Numbered from the stretch's first letter, positions 45,563 through 59,575 are shown. The stretch is DNA of 64,000 nt from Olsenella profusa F0195 (GCF_000468755.1 NZ_AWEZ01000043.1:1-64000), one strand, 5' to 3'. Translations and numbers: made by a program. Notes: generated by a model from the letters alone, not told the origin.

Positions 45563-47008
45563 ATGACTGGTACGGCAGGCAGATGGTCGACGGGCACGGG
45601 ACGCACGGGCCTCATCAAGGGCATCGTGTGCGTCGCCCTTGGTCTCATCCTCTTCTTCCTCCCCGTTCCCGCTGGGGTCGACCCGCGTGGCATGCACATG
45701 CTCGGCATCTTCATCGGGACGATACTGGCGCTCATCCTGCAGCCGTTGCCCACGTCCGCCGTCGCGATCATAGGACTCGCGCTGGCTATGGCGACCGGAT
45801 CGATGAGCACCAAGGAGGCCTTCTCCGGTCTCGGCAGCGGGTCGGTGTGGCTCATCGTCGCCGCATACTTCATCGCCCAGGGCTTCGTCAAGACGGGACT
45901 GGGTCGGCGCATCGCGATCTGGTTCCTCTCCAAGCTCGGGGGATCGTCACTGGGCACGGCCTATGGCCTGGCCGTCACCGACCTCATCCTCTCGCCCGCC
46001 ATGCCCTCGAACACGGCACGCCTGGGGGGTGTGCTCTTCCCCATCATCACCTCCATCGGCAAGCTGCAGGACTCCACACCCGAGGGCGGCGATGCGTCGC
46101 GCAAGCGCATCGGTGCCTATCTGTGCGCGACCGCCAACAACGTCAACGCCGTGACCTCCGCGATGTTCCTCACGGCCATGGCCGGCGGCCCCATCTGCAT
46201 GGGCCTGGCGGCCGAGCAGGGCATCACGCTGGACTGGGTCACCTGGGCGCTCGGCGGGATCGTCCCCGGCCTCGTCGCCCTTGCCCTCCTCCCCCGCGTC
46301 GTGCACGCGATCTTCCCGCCCACCCTCAAGGACACACCCGAGGCACGGCAGAACGCCATCCAGGAGCAGAGGAGCATGGGCAGGATGAGTGTCCAGGAGC
46401 GCATCATGGGAATGACCTTCCTGGCTATGCTCGTGCTCTGGTGCCTGGGCTCCACGCTCGACATGGCTGCCGTCACCGTCGCGTTCCTCGGGGTCTCAAT
46501 CCTGCTCGTGACCCACGTCATCGACTGGAAGGACATGGCCGCCAACAAGTCCGCCTGGCAGACGCTGATCTTCTTCGGCATCCTGATTGGGATGGCATCG
46601 CAGCTCAACACGCTCGGCGTCATCAGTTGGATCGGTGGCTTTCTGGCAGGCGGCATCGAGGGGATGTCGTGGCCCGTCGTTCTCGTCCTGCTCACCATCT
46701 TCTACTTCGTGCTCCACTACCTGTTCGCATCCGAGCTCTCCCAGATCAGCGCCCTCTACACGCTCTTCCTGACCGTGGCCATCGCGGCGGGCGTCCCTTC
46801 CCTGCTGGCCGCCCTCATGCTCGGTGCCGCCTCGGCGCTCATGGGTGCGATGACCCACTACGCCTCCGGACCCGCGGCGCTCATCTTTGGCGCAGGCTAC
46901 CTCACCACCCCCGAGTACTTCAGGATCGGCGCCGTCTGCGGCGTGGTCATGCTTGCGACATGGCTCACCGTGGGTCTCGGCTGGTGGCATATCATTGGCC
47001 TCTGGTAA
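45563..47008 (+). CDS. DASS-family anion:sodium symporter, probable malate/dicarboxylate carrier
   Basis: ATG 45563 follows AAAGGGGTG; 481 residues with about 12 helices. It has the divalent anion:sodium symporter features: SPAMPSNTARLGGVLFPI (the first SNT substrate/Na site) and the second site region AASALMGAMTHYASGPA. The DASS family carries malate, succinate, citrate or sulfate. It is followed after 79 bases by a malolactic/malic enzyme gene, so L-malate is the likely substrate; that is inference from context. Confidence 0.82.
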   Translation: MTGTAGRWSTGTGRTGLIKGIVCVALGLILFFLPVPAGVDPRGMHMLGIFIGTILALILQPLPTSAVAIIGLALAMATGSMSTKEAFSGLGSGSVWLIVAAYFIAQGFVKTGLGRRIAIWFLSKLGGSSLGTAYGLAVTDLILSPAMPSNTARLGGVLFPIITSIGKLQDSTPEGGDASRKRIGAYLCATANNVNAVTSAMFLTAMAGGPICMGLAAEQGITLDWVTWALGGIVPGLVALALLPRVVHAIFPPTLKDTPEARQNAIQEQRSMGRMSVQERIMGMTFLAMLVLWCLGSTLDMAAVTVAFLGVSILLVTHVIDWKDMAANKSAWQTLIFFGILIGMASQLNTLGVISWIGGFLAGGIEGMSWPVVLVLLTIFYFVLHYLFASELSQISALYTLFLTVAIAAGVPSLLAALMLGAASALMGAMTHYASGPAALIFGAGYLTTPEYFRIGAVCGVVMLATWLTVGLGWWHIIGLW

Positions 47009-47087
47009 CCGTCCCGACGGGAGGGCGCTGCCCAAGCACCACGACGTTCGGCTCTCGGCTGCAACACCTAGGGGATAGGAGCATGTC

Positions 47088-48719
47088 ATGACCAAGCAAG
47101 GCTTTGCGGTACTCGACGATTCGCTGCTCAACAAGGGATGCGCCTTCACGCCCGATGAGCGTGAGGAGCTTGGCCTCACGGGGCTTCTGCCCGCGGCCGT
47201 GCTGACCATCGACCAGCAGGAGGCCATGGTGTACGAGCGCTTCCTCGCGCAGCCCACCGACCTCGCACGGCGCATGTACCTCATGAGCGTCCGCGACGAC
47301 AACGCCCGTCTGTTCTTCTACAGCATGTCCAAGCACCTCACCGAGTACATGCCCATCGTCTATGCGCCCACGGTGGCACAGTCCATCGAGGGCTACAGCG
47401 ACCACTACTTCGGCTCGAAGGTCGCCTACATCTCCATCGACCATCCCGAGGAGATCGAGCGGTCCCTGAGGGCCTTCGCAGGGGAGCGCACCGACATCCG
47501 CCTGGTGGTCGCCACCGATGCCGAGGGCATCCTGGGCATCGGCGACTGGGGTGCCAACGGTGCGGAGATTCTGACGGGGAAGCTCGCCGTCTACACAGCG
47601 GCCGCCTCCATAGACCCGGCCCAGATCCTGCCCGTCATGGTGGACGTGGGCACCAACCGCAGGGAGCTGCTCGATGACCCACGCTACATGGGCAACCGGT
47701 TCGAGCGCGTGCGGGGACGGCGCTACGACGACTTCATCCAGCGGTTCGTGGACGTCTCCCTCGGGCTCTACCCCGATGCCCTCATGCACTGGGAAGACTT
47801 CGGCCGCCCCTGCGCGGCACCCATCCTCGAGCGGTACCGCGACAAGATCCTGACCATCAACGACGACATCCAGGGGACGGGCGTCACGGTGCTCGGCGCG
47901 CTCATCGCCGCGACGAAGGTGGCCGCGCGGGAGCTTGCCGACACCAAGGTCGTCACCTTCGGCGCGGGCACCGCCGGCATCGGCATCGACGACCAGATCG
48001 TCGATGGGCTCGTGCATCTCGGTGGCCTGAGCCTCGAGGAGGCCCGCAGCCGCATCTACCTGGTCGACCGCCAGGGACTCATCCTCAAGGGCATGGACGG
48101 CCTCACCGACGGCCAGCGGCTCTATGCGCACGGGGCGTCCGAGTTCCCGCAGGGGCTGGACACCCATGACCTCGCCGCCATCGTGGACGCCATAGCGCCC
48201 ACCGCGCTCATCGGAACCTCCACGGTCCACGGCGCCTTCACCGAACAGGTCTGCAAGAACATGGCGGCGCAGTGTGACCGTCCCCTCATCGCGCCCATCT
48301 CCAACCCCACCAAGCTCGCCGAGGCGACCGCCAAGGACGTCGTCACCTGGACCGCGGGCAGGGCCCTCGTCGTGACGGGCACGCCCTCGGCATCCTTCGA
48401 GTACGGTGGGCAGACCTACCACATCGGCCAGGGCAACAACGCCCTCATGTATCCCGGGCTCTGCCTGGGTGCCCTGATTCCCCGGTCCAGGATCGTGAGC
48501 GACGGCATGCTCCTCGCCGGCGCGTCGGCCCTCGCCGACATGGTCGACCTCGACACCCCTGGCGCGGCAATACTGCCTTCCATGGCCGAGCTTCCCAAGA
48601 TCACGCGCACCGTCGCACGCGCCGTCGCACTCGAGTCCATCGAGGAGGGACTCAACCGCATCGAGGTGGCTGACGTCGACCAGGCCATTGCTGACGCCGC
48701 CTGGGACCCAAGATACTAG
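47088..48719 (+). CDS. mleS: Malolactic enzyme / NAD-dependent malic enzyme
   Basis: It converts L-malate to lactate (malolactic) or pyruvate (malic) with NAD and a divalent metal. The 543-residue protein is closest in form to MleS of lactic acid bacteria: NKGCAFTPDEREELGLTGLL at the start, DAEGILGIGDWG, VDVGTNRREL, LTINDDIQGTG (metal ligands), FGAGTAGIGIDDQIV (NAD site) and NPTKLAEA. The enzyme activity cannot be fixed by sequence alone; malolactic enzymes arose within the malic family. GGGGATAGGAGC lies upstream. Confidence 0.85.
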   Translation: MTKQGFAVLDDSLLNKGCAFTPDEREELGLTGLLPAAVLTIDQQEAMVYERFLAQPTDLARRMYLMSVRDDNARLFFYSMSKHLTEYMPIVYAPTVAQSIEGYSDHYFGSKVAYISIDHPEEIERSLRAFAGERTDIRLVVATDAEGILGIGDWGANGAEILTGKLAVYTAAASIDPAQILPVMVDVGTNRRELLDDPRYMGNRFERVRGRRYDDFIQRFVDVSLGLYPDALMHWEDFGRPCAAPILERYRDKILTINDDIQGTGVTVLGALIAATKVAARELADTKVVTFGAGTAGIGIDDQIVDGLVHLGGLSLEEARSRIYLVDRQGLILKGMDGLTDGQRLYAHGASEFPQGLDTHDLAAIVDAIAPTALIGTSTVHGAFTEQVCKNMAAQCDRPLIAPISNPTKLAEATAKDVVTWTAGRALVVTGTPSASFEYGGQTYHIGQGNNALMYPGLCLGALIPRSRIVSDGMLLAGASALADMVDLDTPGAAILPSMAELPKITRTVARAVALESIEEGLNRIEVADVDQAIADAAWDPRY

Positions 48720-48957
48720 CCCCGGACAGCCTCGAGCCACCCACGTCACCCGTCCTATGCCCCATGCCGCCACGTGGAAGCGTGACGGCATGCCTCTCGA
48801 GGCATCACGGACGACCCGCAGGGCATCTCGCGACCATGGGCGGCACGACATGATGACCGATGGGCGAACGTGCGGTGCATCCCCCCGATTCATGAACACT
48901 CATTAAGTGACGAGGGTCTACCGTTGGGCCATGCAGGCAGGGAGCTGGTGAGAAGCC

Positions 48958-49890
48958 ATGCCGGAAATCGACAACCTGCACGACATCGAGATCTTCTTGG
49001 AGGCAGTGCGCACGGGGAGCTTCACCGAGGCGGCACGGGCCTTTGGTATCTCTCAACCGACCATCTCGCACGCCGTCAAGCGCCTGGAGCGGACGCTGGG
49101 CACCGTGCTCTTCGAACGGCAGTCGTTTGGGACAGGCGGCATCAGGCTGACAAGGTCGGGCCACATCTTCGAGGCGCATGCGGAGAGGATCGTGGAGGAG
49201 CTCCGCAAGGCCCGCAGAACGATCGATGACCTGGAGGGGCGTCGCACCATCTATCTAGGCATACCGCCCATTCTCCTGTCTCGCTTCTACAAGGGTGCCA
49301 TCGTCACGCTGCAGAGGACCTACCACAAGAACAAGTTCGTCGTGCAGTCCCTTGGCTCCTCCCGCACGCTGCACGAGATCTCGCGTCACGCGCTCGATGC
49401 CGGCGTCGTGGCCTGCACCGGCTCGTTTCCCACGATTCCCAACGTCAGGGCCCGCAAGGTGGGTTCGTTTCCCTTCTGATTCGTGACGCCAGCGGGACAC
49501 CCATTCCTCACCGGCAGGCCGATAGAGCCCGCGGCCCTCGAGTGGTTGCCCCAGTTTCCCCTGGTCACCTTCACCAGTGACTACCTCCAGCGCACGACGC
49601 TCGAACGCCTCTTCGACGCGTATGGGCGCGACATCAGAATCGTCGCCGAGATAGACCAGCTGCCGCTGCTCAAGGCACTTGTCGCCGCCGAAGTGGGCAT
49701 CGGCTTCATGTCCACCGTCTCGCTGGGCGACAACGACCACGAGGTGACCATGACACCCATCGTGGGAACGGGCGCCCCCTCCTTCAACGTCTACGCCTTC
49801 CAGGACCTGACGCGCCCCTACTACCGCGACGACGCATGCATCAACGCCATCAGGGAGTTGCTGAGGGAACCGTTACCCAGGGTGGAGTAG
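48958..49890 (+). pseudogene. LysR-family regulator (MleR-like by position), interrupted by an in-frame TGA
   Basis: From ATG 48958 the frame gives a normal LysR helix-turn-helix (IEIFLEAVRTGSFTEAARAF, SQPTISHAVKRLERTLG) and the start of the effector domain. It stops at TGA 49477-49479, codon 174, after KVGSFPF. The same frame continues to 49890 with the rest of the effector domain (VTPAGHPFLTGRPIEP, AEIDQLPLLKALVAAEVGIG). The full frame has 310 codons, the usual LysR length. TGG to TGA or CGA to TGA would each be one G:C to A:T transition. It lies downstream of the malolactic gene on the same strand, so it may have controlled malate use like MleR. The truncated form may bind DNA but not sense ligand. 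Confidence 0.85.
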
Positions 49891-49943
49891 CGCGGACAGT
49901 CGTGCGGCACGGTACGGATACCCGACGTTACAGGGGCTCGGGG

Positions 49944-50240
49944 CTAGGCTGTGCGCACGAGCAGGGAAAGGTAGTGCGCGTCGGGGCCTCCACGCCGCTG
50001 GGCAAGGCAGAGCGAGCCTTCGGTGGAGGCGGCGTCCTCGTCCACCACGGTGTCGAGACGGGGCAGGGGCGCCCTCTCGAAGCCCCTGCCGGCAGCGCTT
50101 GCGAGGAAATGCCTCCGTCCCCAGGGAAGGGGACGCACACAGCAGATCGCACATACGCGCCGCATGGCGCCGCTGCTCTGTCAGGAGCCCGAGGGCGACC
50201 CGCGAGGCGCATCGAGCACCCGTCCTCGCGCCACCCTCCC
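49944..50240 (-). pseudogene. Possible C-terminal remnant of an RsmB-type rRNA methyltransferase
   Basis: No intact gene fits this 385-base gap downstream of fmt. On the minus strand one frame ends at 49944 with coherent protein-like sequence (FLASAAGRGFERAPLPRL, then GGPDAHYLSLLVRTA). This resembles the end of RsmB methyltransferases, which close with a strand like DGFFIARL. Upstream in the same frame a TGA interrupts it near 50185, and VLDAPRG lies before that. In many bacteria rsmB follows def-fmt, so a deleted rsmB is a reasonable reading. The match is by eye and weak. Confidence 0.35.
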
Positions 50241-50275
50241 TGTGCGGGCCTGCCGCCCTGCCCGTGCCGGCCATG

Positions 50276-51187
50276 CTAGAGGGTATCCCAGGACATGGCG
50301 CCCCTCAGACCGGATGCCCAGGCGGAGGCGGCCATCTCGCGCTTGCCGTCGGGCTTCACGCGCGTGAGCTCCAACGCACCGTCCACGCAGCCCAGGTACA
50401 CATGCCCCCCGCGCACGAGCACACGGCCCTCGGCAACGGACGCGTCCGCGACACGCGCATCGAGTGCGCGCAGTCCCCTGCCGCCAACCGAAAGACGCGC
50501 CGGGGCCTCGTCAAGCGATGCCTGGACGCGCCGACGATTCTCCCATGCGCGTGCCGCGGGATCCAGGTGCATCTCCACCTTCTCGATCTTGGGCGCATAG
50601 GTAACCCGCAGGGGATCCTGCTCCACCCACACGGCGGTGCCTGCCGCGATCTCGCCGAGTGCGCCCGCCAGCTCATGGGCTCCCAGCCGCGCCAGTTCGT
50701 CCATGAGCTGGGGGCACGTCTGATCCGTGAGCGCAACGGACGCCTGACGGCAATACGCGCCGGCGTCCAACTCGTGGACGATGCGCATGATGGAGACGCC
50801 CACCCGCTCATCCCCCGCCAGCACGGCACGCAGGATGGGCGCGGCGCCACGCCAGCGCGGCAGGAGTGACCCGTGCACATTCACACAGCCCAGGGGGGCC
50901 ATGTCGAGCAGCTCGTCCGGCAGGATGCAACCGAAGGCCGCAACGGCAAGGGCATCGGGCTGGGCGGCGCGGATCCGGGCGAGCAGCTCTGACGTGATGC
51001 GCTTGGTCTCCACCACGGGAAGGCCAAGTTCGAGCGCCGCCGCCTTGACGGGGGAGGCCACGAGCTTCCTACCGCGTCCTCGCACGGCATCCGGCCTGGT
51101 CAGCACCAGGGTGACCTCGTTGGTGCACGCGAGCTCGCGCAGGGATGGCACGGCGAAGTCGGGAGTTCCCATGAAGACGATGCGCAT
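50276..51187 (-). CDS. fmt: Methionyl-tRNA formyltransferase
   Basis: It formylates initiator Met-tRNA. ATG 51187; 303 residues. Signature sites: VFMGTPDFAVPSL at the start, VAAFGCILPDELLD, NVHGSLLPRWRGAAPI (formyl-folate site with catalytic Asn-His), and the C-terminal OB domain (from about 205). It lies 11 bases after def, the classic def-fmt pair. Confidence 0.94.
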   Translation of the reverse strand: MRIVFMGTPDFAVPSLRELACTNEVTLVLTRPDAVRGRGRKLVASPVKAAALELGLPVVETKRITSELLARIRAAQPDALAVAAFGCILPDELLDMAPLGCVNVHGSLLPRWRGAAPILRAVLAGDERVGVSIMRIVHELDAGAYCRQASVALTDQTCPQLMDELARLGAHELAGALGEIAAGTAVWVEQDPLRVTYAPKIEKVEMHLDPAARAWENRRRVQASLDEAPARLSVGGRGLRALDARVADASVAEGRVLVRGGHVYLGCVDGALELTRVKPDGKREMAASAWASGLRGAMSWDTL

Positions 51188-51198
51188 GACGTTCCCCC

Positions 51199-51747
51199 CT
51201 ATTCTGTCGACGTCTCGCCTGGAAGCGCGCCTGCAGCGACCGCCTCCTGATAGTCACGCAGGGCGGCGATGCGCTTGGCGGGAGACAGATGGTCGACCAT
51301 CGTGATGCCATGCAGGTGGTCGATCTCATGCTGCAGGCACACGGCAAGGAGGTTGTCCTGGGCCTCATAGCGCATGAGGTCGCCATCGAGGTTGCGCGCC
51401 TCCACCACCACGTGGCTGGGACGGCTCACCTCCACACTGATGCCGGGGAACGACAGACAGCCCTCACTCGTGGTGCGTTCGGGACCATCCGCCACGACCA
51501 CCTTGGGATTGACGAGCACATAGGGGTTCTTGGAACCCTCGCCATCAGCATGGTCCACGTCGATGACCACCAGCTGCACCAGTGCACCCACCTGCGGTGC
51601 GGCAAGGCCGCAGCCGTCGGAGGCATACATGTCCTTGAGCATGCGCTTAGCCAGGGCCTTCACACTGCCATCCACCCTCTCGATGGGAGCGCACTCGGTC
51701 ATGAGCCGATCATCCGGCGCACAGACGATATCCTTCATTCCAGACAT
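51199..51747 (-). CDS. def: Peptide deformylase
   Basis: It removes the formyl group from new proteins. ATG 51747 has GAAAGGAAC upstream; 182 residues. All three family motifs are present: GCGLAAPQVG, EGCLSFPG (metal Cys) and LQHEIDHLHG (HExxH). It is paired with fmt. Confidence 0.95.
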   Translation of the reverse strand: MSGMKDIVCAPDDRLMTECAPIERVDGSVKALAKRMLKDMYASDGCGLAAPQVGALVQLVVIDVDHADGEGSKNPYVLVNPKVVVADGPERTTSEGCLSFPGISVEVSRPSHVVVEARNLDGDLMRYEAQDNLLAVCLQHEIDHLHGITMVDHLSPAKRIAALRDYQEAVAAGALPGETSTE

Positions 51748-52123
51748 GGAAAGTTCCTTTCAGGCGAGATGGGCACGCCGTCACGCCATGGCTTGGACAA
51801 CCTTTCCCATACTACCCAACAAGGGCGGGATCCTTCCACCGCATCGCAAGACGACGATTCATGGAAGGGCATGCCAGGCTGCACGTGCGGAGGGCTTCGA
51901 CACCCTGCGGCAGGCCAATGCGGAATGAGATCCCGTGCGCTGACGTGCCGCACAACGCCATGTTTGCGGTGGGGTGACACAATCCTTGTCATTTGCCCGC
52001 CGGACATGCGAAACCTCATGCAACGGAGTGTCCGCCCGTGGCAGAATGCCTCGGTGTGCGAGTCTTCATTCCAGATGCGCCACCCAGACCGTCACGTGGG
52101 CTGCGCTCATCGCCCACGCAGCG
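51748..52123. other. Intergenic region between def and priA
   Basis: About 376 bases between two minus-strand genes. No open frame with coherent protein sequence, RNA gene or strong hairpin was seen. The def promoter is probably in the AT-richer part near 51800-51830 (minus-strand GGGTAGTATGGG). The length is unusual for this compact genome. Confidence 0.4.
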
Positions 52124-54453
<2,330 letters not shown>

Positions 54454-54457
<4 letters not shown>

Positions 54458-55902
54458 GCCAGCAGGTCCCAGAGCGTGATGCGCGTGCCGGGCGCCTCCA
54501 CGTCGACGCCGTATGCAGTTGGGTAGTAGCGCGTGGAGAACGTGAGCTCGCCATCGTTCACGAAGACCTCCACCGAGGAGACGTCACCGACGATGCGAAC
54601 GTTGCGCAGCTCGTCCAGACGCTCGAAGCGCACCTTGCGGCCCGCGCCCACGGATTCCATCGACTCGTCGAGGAAGCGCATCTCGAAGATCCCGCTGCCC
54701 CAGCTGAGCATGAGCTCCCGTCCCACATGGGCGCGCATGACATCGATCCTGCCGGTGAGGCCCTCGACGGTGAGGTCGAACTCCTTGCATCCGTCAACAT
54801 CGAGCTCTTCCTTTGCGCTGCGCTCGTTGGTGCGCAGGGCGTCCAGCTCGCTGACCGGCCTCTGCAGGACGCGTCCATCGAAGGCCGTCACCTCGCGCGC
54901 GATGGTGAAGCAGTGCTGCCAGCCATCCCGCAGGGTGAGGTTGGTGTACTCCTTGGTGTCGGGCATGCCCATCCAGCCGATGAGGATCCTGCGGCCGTCG
55001 GAGGCTTGGAAGGTCTGGGGCGCATAGAAGTCAAATCCCGCGTCCCACAGGGCGAAGGGCGACAGGTAGTTCTCGCCCAGAAGGTCGCCGCGCATCACGA
55101 AGTAGCCGCTCTGATATACGTTGCGATGCTCCCAGTCGCTGCCCCTGAGCCCCTGTGGCGAGATGCTCAGCACCTTGACATGCTCGCTTGCGGTGAGGTC
55201 GCCATCATCGGCAAGCTCGAAGTAGTCGGGGCACTCCCACATGTAGCCAAAGGGATACTCCGTGCTCACGCGGTTGGCAAGGCTCCAGTGCCTGAGGTCG
55301 TCGGAGCGAAACACCAGCACCTCGCCCTTGTCGTCCGTGCGTCGAGCCCCTTGGACCATGAGGTACGTTCCATCCTGGCGCCATACCTTGGGATCGCGCA
55401 CGTGCTCGGTGTCATCCGCGGGATAGTCCGCGTTGGTCATGATGAGGCGCTTGGGCCCAAAGGTACGACCGTCGCGACTCGTCACATAGATGGTGTTGGC
55501 CTCACGCCCGCTGGTCACGTAGTCGTAGTGATCCTCGTCCTCGCGCTTTACGTTGCCCGTATAGAAGATGTGCATCAGGTCGTTCTCGACATAGGCGCAG
55601 CCCGAGTACACACCGGAGACGTCAAAGGGCTGGTCAGGGTAGATGGCCGTGCCCTCATAGGACCAGCGCACGAGGTCCTTGCTCGTGCTGTGGCCCCACA
55701 TCTTGACGCCACCCTCGGGATTGAAGGGCGAGTACTGGAAGTAGGCATGGTAGGTGTCTCCCATCTGGCAGAGGCCATTGGGGTCATTGAGCCAGCCCAC
55801 AGGCGGAACCAGGTGGAAGGATTGGGCATAGTGCCCCGGCGTGGCAAGGCGCTCCATGGCCTGCCGAAGCGCATTCAAGTCTGAGCTCAGTGGATTTCCC
55901 AT
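54454..55902 (-). CDS. Glycoside hydrolase family 32, sucrose-6-phosphate hydrolase / beta-fructosidase
   Basis: It cleaves sucrose, sucrose-6-phosphate or fructo-oligosaccharides. MGNPLSS at 55902 has GGGGGAGGGC upstream; 482 residues. The five-blade propeller has GWLNDPNGLC (nucleophile Asp), VRDPKVW (RDP) and MWECPDYFEL (acid/base Glu), followed by a beta-sandwich domain (from about 330). No signal peptide, so it acts inside the cell on imported sugar. It ends inside the priA start. Upstream, 120 bases away, is the MsmK ATPase gene of the sugar importer. Confidence 0.92.
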
Positions 55903-56024
55903 GATGCCCTCCCCCTTCGCCACCGCCCACCCCGCTGGGCAGGATGGGCGGCAGACGGCACATCGCTCTCACGTCCTATGATGATAGTAGTGCATGCTGG
56001 GGCGGACGCGGATGCCACATCCCG

Positions 56025-57202
<1,178 letters not shown>

Positions 57203-57215
<13 letters not shown>

Positions 57216-58705
57216 GAGCTTCCTTCCTTTCGTCCGTACAGTCGGACCATCTTGGCCATGCGCATGGCCAGCTGGTCCGTGAGTTGCCCCTCCGTGAGGC
57301 GCCATTGCCAGTTTCCACCCACGTACCCCGGCGTGTTCATGCGTGACGCGCTGCCGAGTCCCAGGTAGTCCTGTATCTGTGCCATGAAGAGATCCGCGAC
57401 GCTCGCCATGCCGCCACGTATGACGCCCCAGTTGAAGCCCTCATCACTATTGAGGCCCAGGTAGTCTATGGCCGTCTGGACATCGGCTGGGGCCGCCTCA
57501 TCGCGCCATCCCATGATGGGCGCGTTATCGTGCGTGCCGGTGTAGCACACGCAATGCCGGTCATAGAGGTGCGGAAGGTAGCTCGTGGCCTCGCGGGAAT
57601 CAAAGGCCAGCTCAAGCACCTTCATGCCGGGTAGTCCCGAGTCCTCGAGCAGGCGCGCGACCTCGGGGGTCACATAGCCCAGGTCCTCGGCGATGAATGA
57701 CAGCTGCGGGAAGCTGCCGAGCAGCGCCCCCACGAGCTCCATGCCGGGACCCTTGACCCATCTGCCATGCTTGGCCGTCCGCTCGCCGGCAGGGACAGAC
57801 CAGTAGCTCTCGAATCCGCGGAAGTGGTCGAGGCGCACCATGTCATAGAGCGAGGCTATGCCACCCATCCTGCGCACCCACCAGCCGAAGCCATCGGAGC
57901 GCATGGCATCGTAGTCGTAGAGCGGGTTACCCCACAGCTGCCCATCCGCATTGAAGTAGTCGGGGGGCACTCCCGCCACCCGCGTCGGCAGGTTGTCCTC
58001 GTCCAGCTGAAACCACTGGGGGCCCGCCCAGGCGTCCGCCGAGTCGAGCGCCACATAGATGGGCATGTCACCGATGATGCGCACCCCCCGCCCATGGGCA
58101 TGGGCACGCAGGGCGTCCCACTGTTTGAAGAACAGGTACTGCAGGTAGGTATGGCACCGTATGTCGTCCGCCAGCTCCACGCGATAGCGCGTGAGCGCCT
58201 CGGAGGTGCGCAGGCGCGCCCCCTCGTCGGGCCACTGCGTCCAGGCGGTCATGCCGAAGTGCTGCTTGAGTGCCATGAAGAGCGCGTAGTCATCAAGCCA
58301 GGAGGCGTGCTCCTGGGCAAAGGCGGCCACCTCGGTCTGGTCGCGCCTCCATCCGCGCCGATAGGCCCTGCGCAGAAGCGGGAGGCGCTCCCGAAAGAGC
58401 ACGCCATAGTCCACGCGCTCGGGGTCGCTCCCCCACCCGATGGCCGTGACCTCCTCCTTATCGAGCAGGCCCTCCTCGATGAGCTGGTCAAGGTCGATGA
58501 GGTAGGGGTTGCCCGCAAAGCTGGAGGGGCTCTGGTAGGGCGAGTCGCCATAGCTGGTGGGGCCAACCGGCAGCACCTGCCACCACGACTGTCCCGCCTG
58601 CGCGAGAAAGTTCACGAACGAGCGGGCCGCCGCACCGATCGTGCCGATGCCGTACGGCGATGGCAGCGACGAGATGGCCGCAATGACACCACACGAGCGT
58701 CCCAT
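57203..58705 (-). CDS. malQ: 4-alpha-glucanotransferase
   Basis: It moves glucan chains between maltodextrins (GH77). ATG 58705; 500 residues, the normal length of the bacterial short type. Motifs: LPVGPTSYGDSPYQSPSSFA, MVRLDHFRGFESYWSVP (nucleophile Asp) and FIAEDLGYVTPEV (acid/base Glu region). It lies between the permease and ATPase genes, so imported maltodextrins are a likely substrate. Confidence 0.94.
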
Positions 58706-58708
58706 GGC

Positions 58709-59575
58709 CTATCCCTTCACGGCGCCGGCCGCGACGCCCTTGATGATGTACTTCTGGGCACACAGGTAGAAGACGATGACCGGGACGATTGCCAGAAGGA
58801 CGAGGGCCATCGTGGCGCCGAGGTCGACCGTGCCATAGCTGCCCTTGAGATACTGGATGTGGATGGGGATGGTCCGGTACGTATTGATGTCGAGCACCAG
58901 GTAGGGCAGGAGATAGTCGTTCCACACCCACATGATCTCCAGGATGCCCACGGAGATGAGCGTTGGCCTGAGTATGGGCAGCACCACGGAGAAGAACGTG
59001 CGCAGAGGCCCACACCCATCGATGGCGGCCGCCTCCTCGATCTCGATGGGGATGGTCTTCATGGCGCCGACGAACATGAAGATGGCCAGGCCCGCACCAA
59101 AGCCGAGGTAGACGATGGGAATGGTGTAGGGGGTGTTGAGCTTCAGGGTGTCCGCGGTCTTGGAGAGCGTGAACATGACCATCTGGAACGGCACGACCAT
59201 CGAGAAGATGCACAGGTAGTAGATGACCTTGCAGAACTTGGAGTTGACGCGCGCGACGTACCAGGCGGCCATCGAGCAGAAGAGCAGGATGAGGAAGGTG
59301 GACACGATGGTGATGAGCGCGCTGTAGAAGATGCACATCAGGAAGGGATAGTTGCCAAAGGTCATGCCATTGACAAAGTTGGAGAGGCCCGCGAAGCTCT
59401 CCTCCGTGGGCAGTGCAAAGGTGTCGGTCTTGACGTAGGTGTTGAGCTTGAACGAGTTGATGATGACGGAGACGACGGGCAGCACCCAGATGACGCATAC
59501 GACGGCAAGGATCACCGACAGGATGGTCTGCGTGCGCCGTTCGCCCCCCACGGCCGTCGAGGACGTGGTAGCCAT
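58709..59575 (-). CDS. ABC sugar transporter permease, MalG type
   Basis: The 288-residue inner membrane protein has six helices. It carries the EAA loop EEAAAIDGCGPLRTFFSVVL that docks with the ATPase. It ends 3 bases before malQ and overlaps the MalF-type gene by one base at its start. Sugar specificity is not readable from it. Confidence 0.9.
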   Translation of the reverse strand: MATTSSTAVGGERRTQTILSVILAVVCVIWVLPVVSVIINSFKLNTYVKTDTFALPTEESFAGLSNFVNGMTFGNYPFLMCIFYSALITIVSTFLILLFCSMAAWYVARVNSKFCKVIYYLCIFSMVVPFQMVMFTLSKTADTLKLNTPYTIPIVYLGFGAGLAIFMFVGAMKTIPIEIEEAAAIDGCGPLRTFFSVVLPILRPTLISVGILEIMWVWNDYLLPYLVLDINTYRTIPIHIQYLKGSYGTVDLGATMALVLLAIVPVIVFYLCAQKYIIKGVAAGAVKG

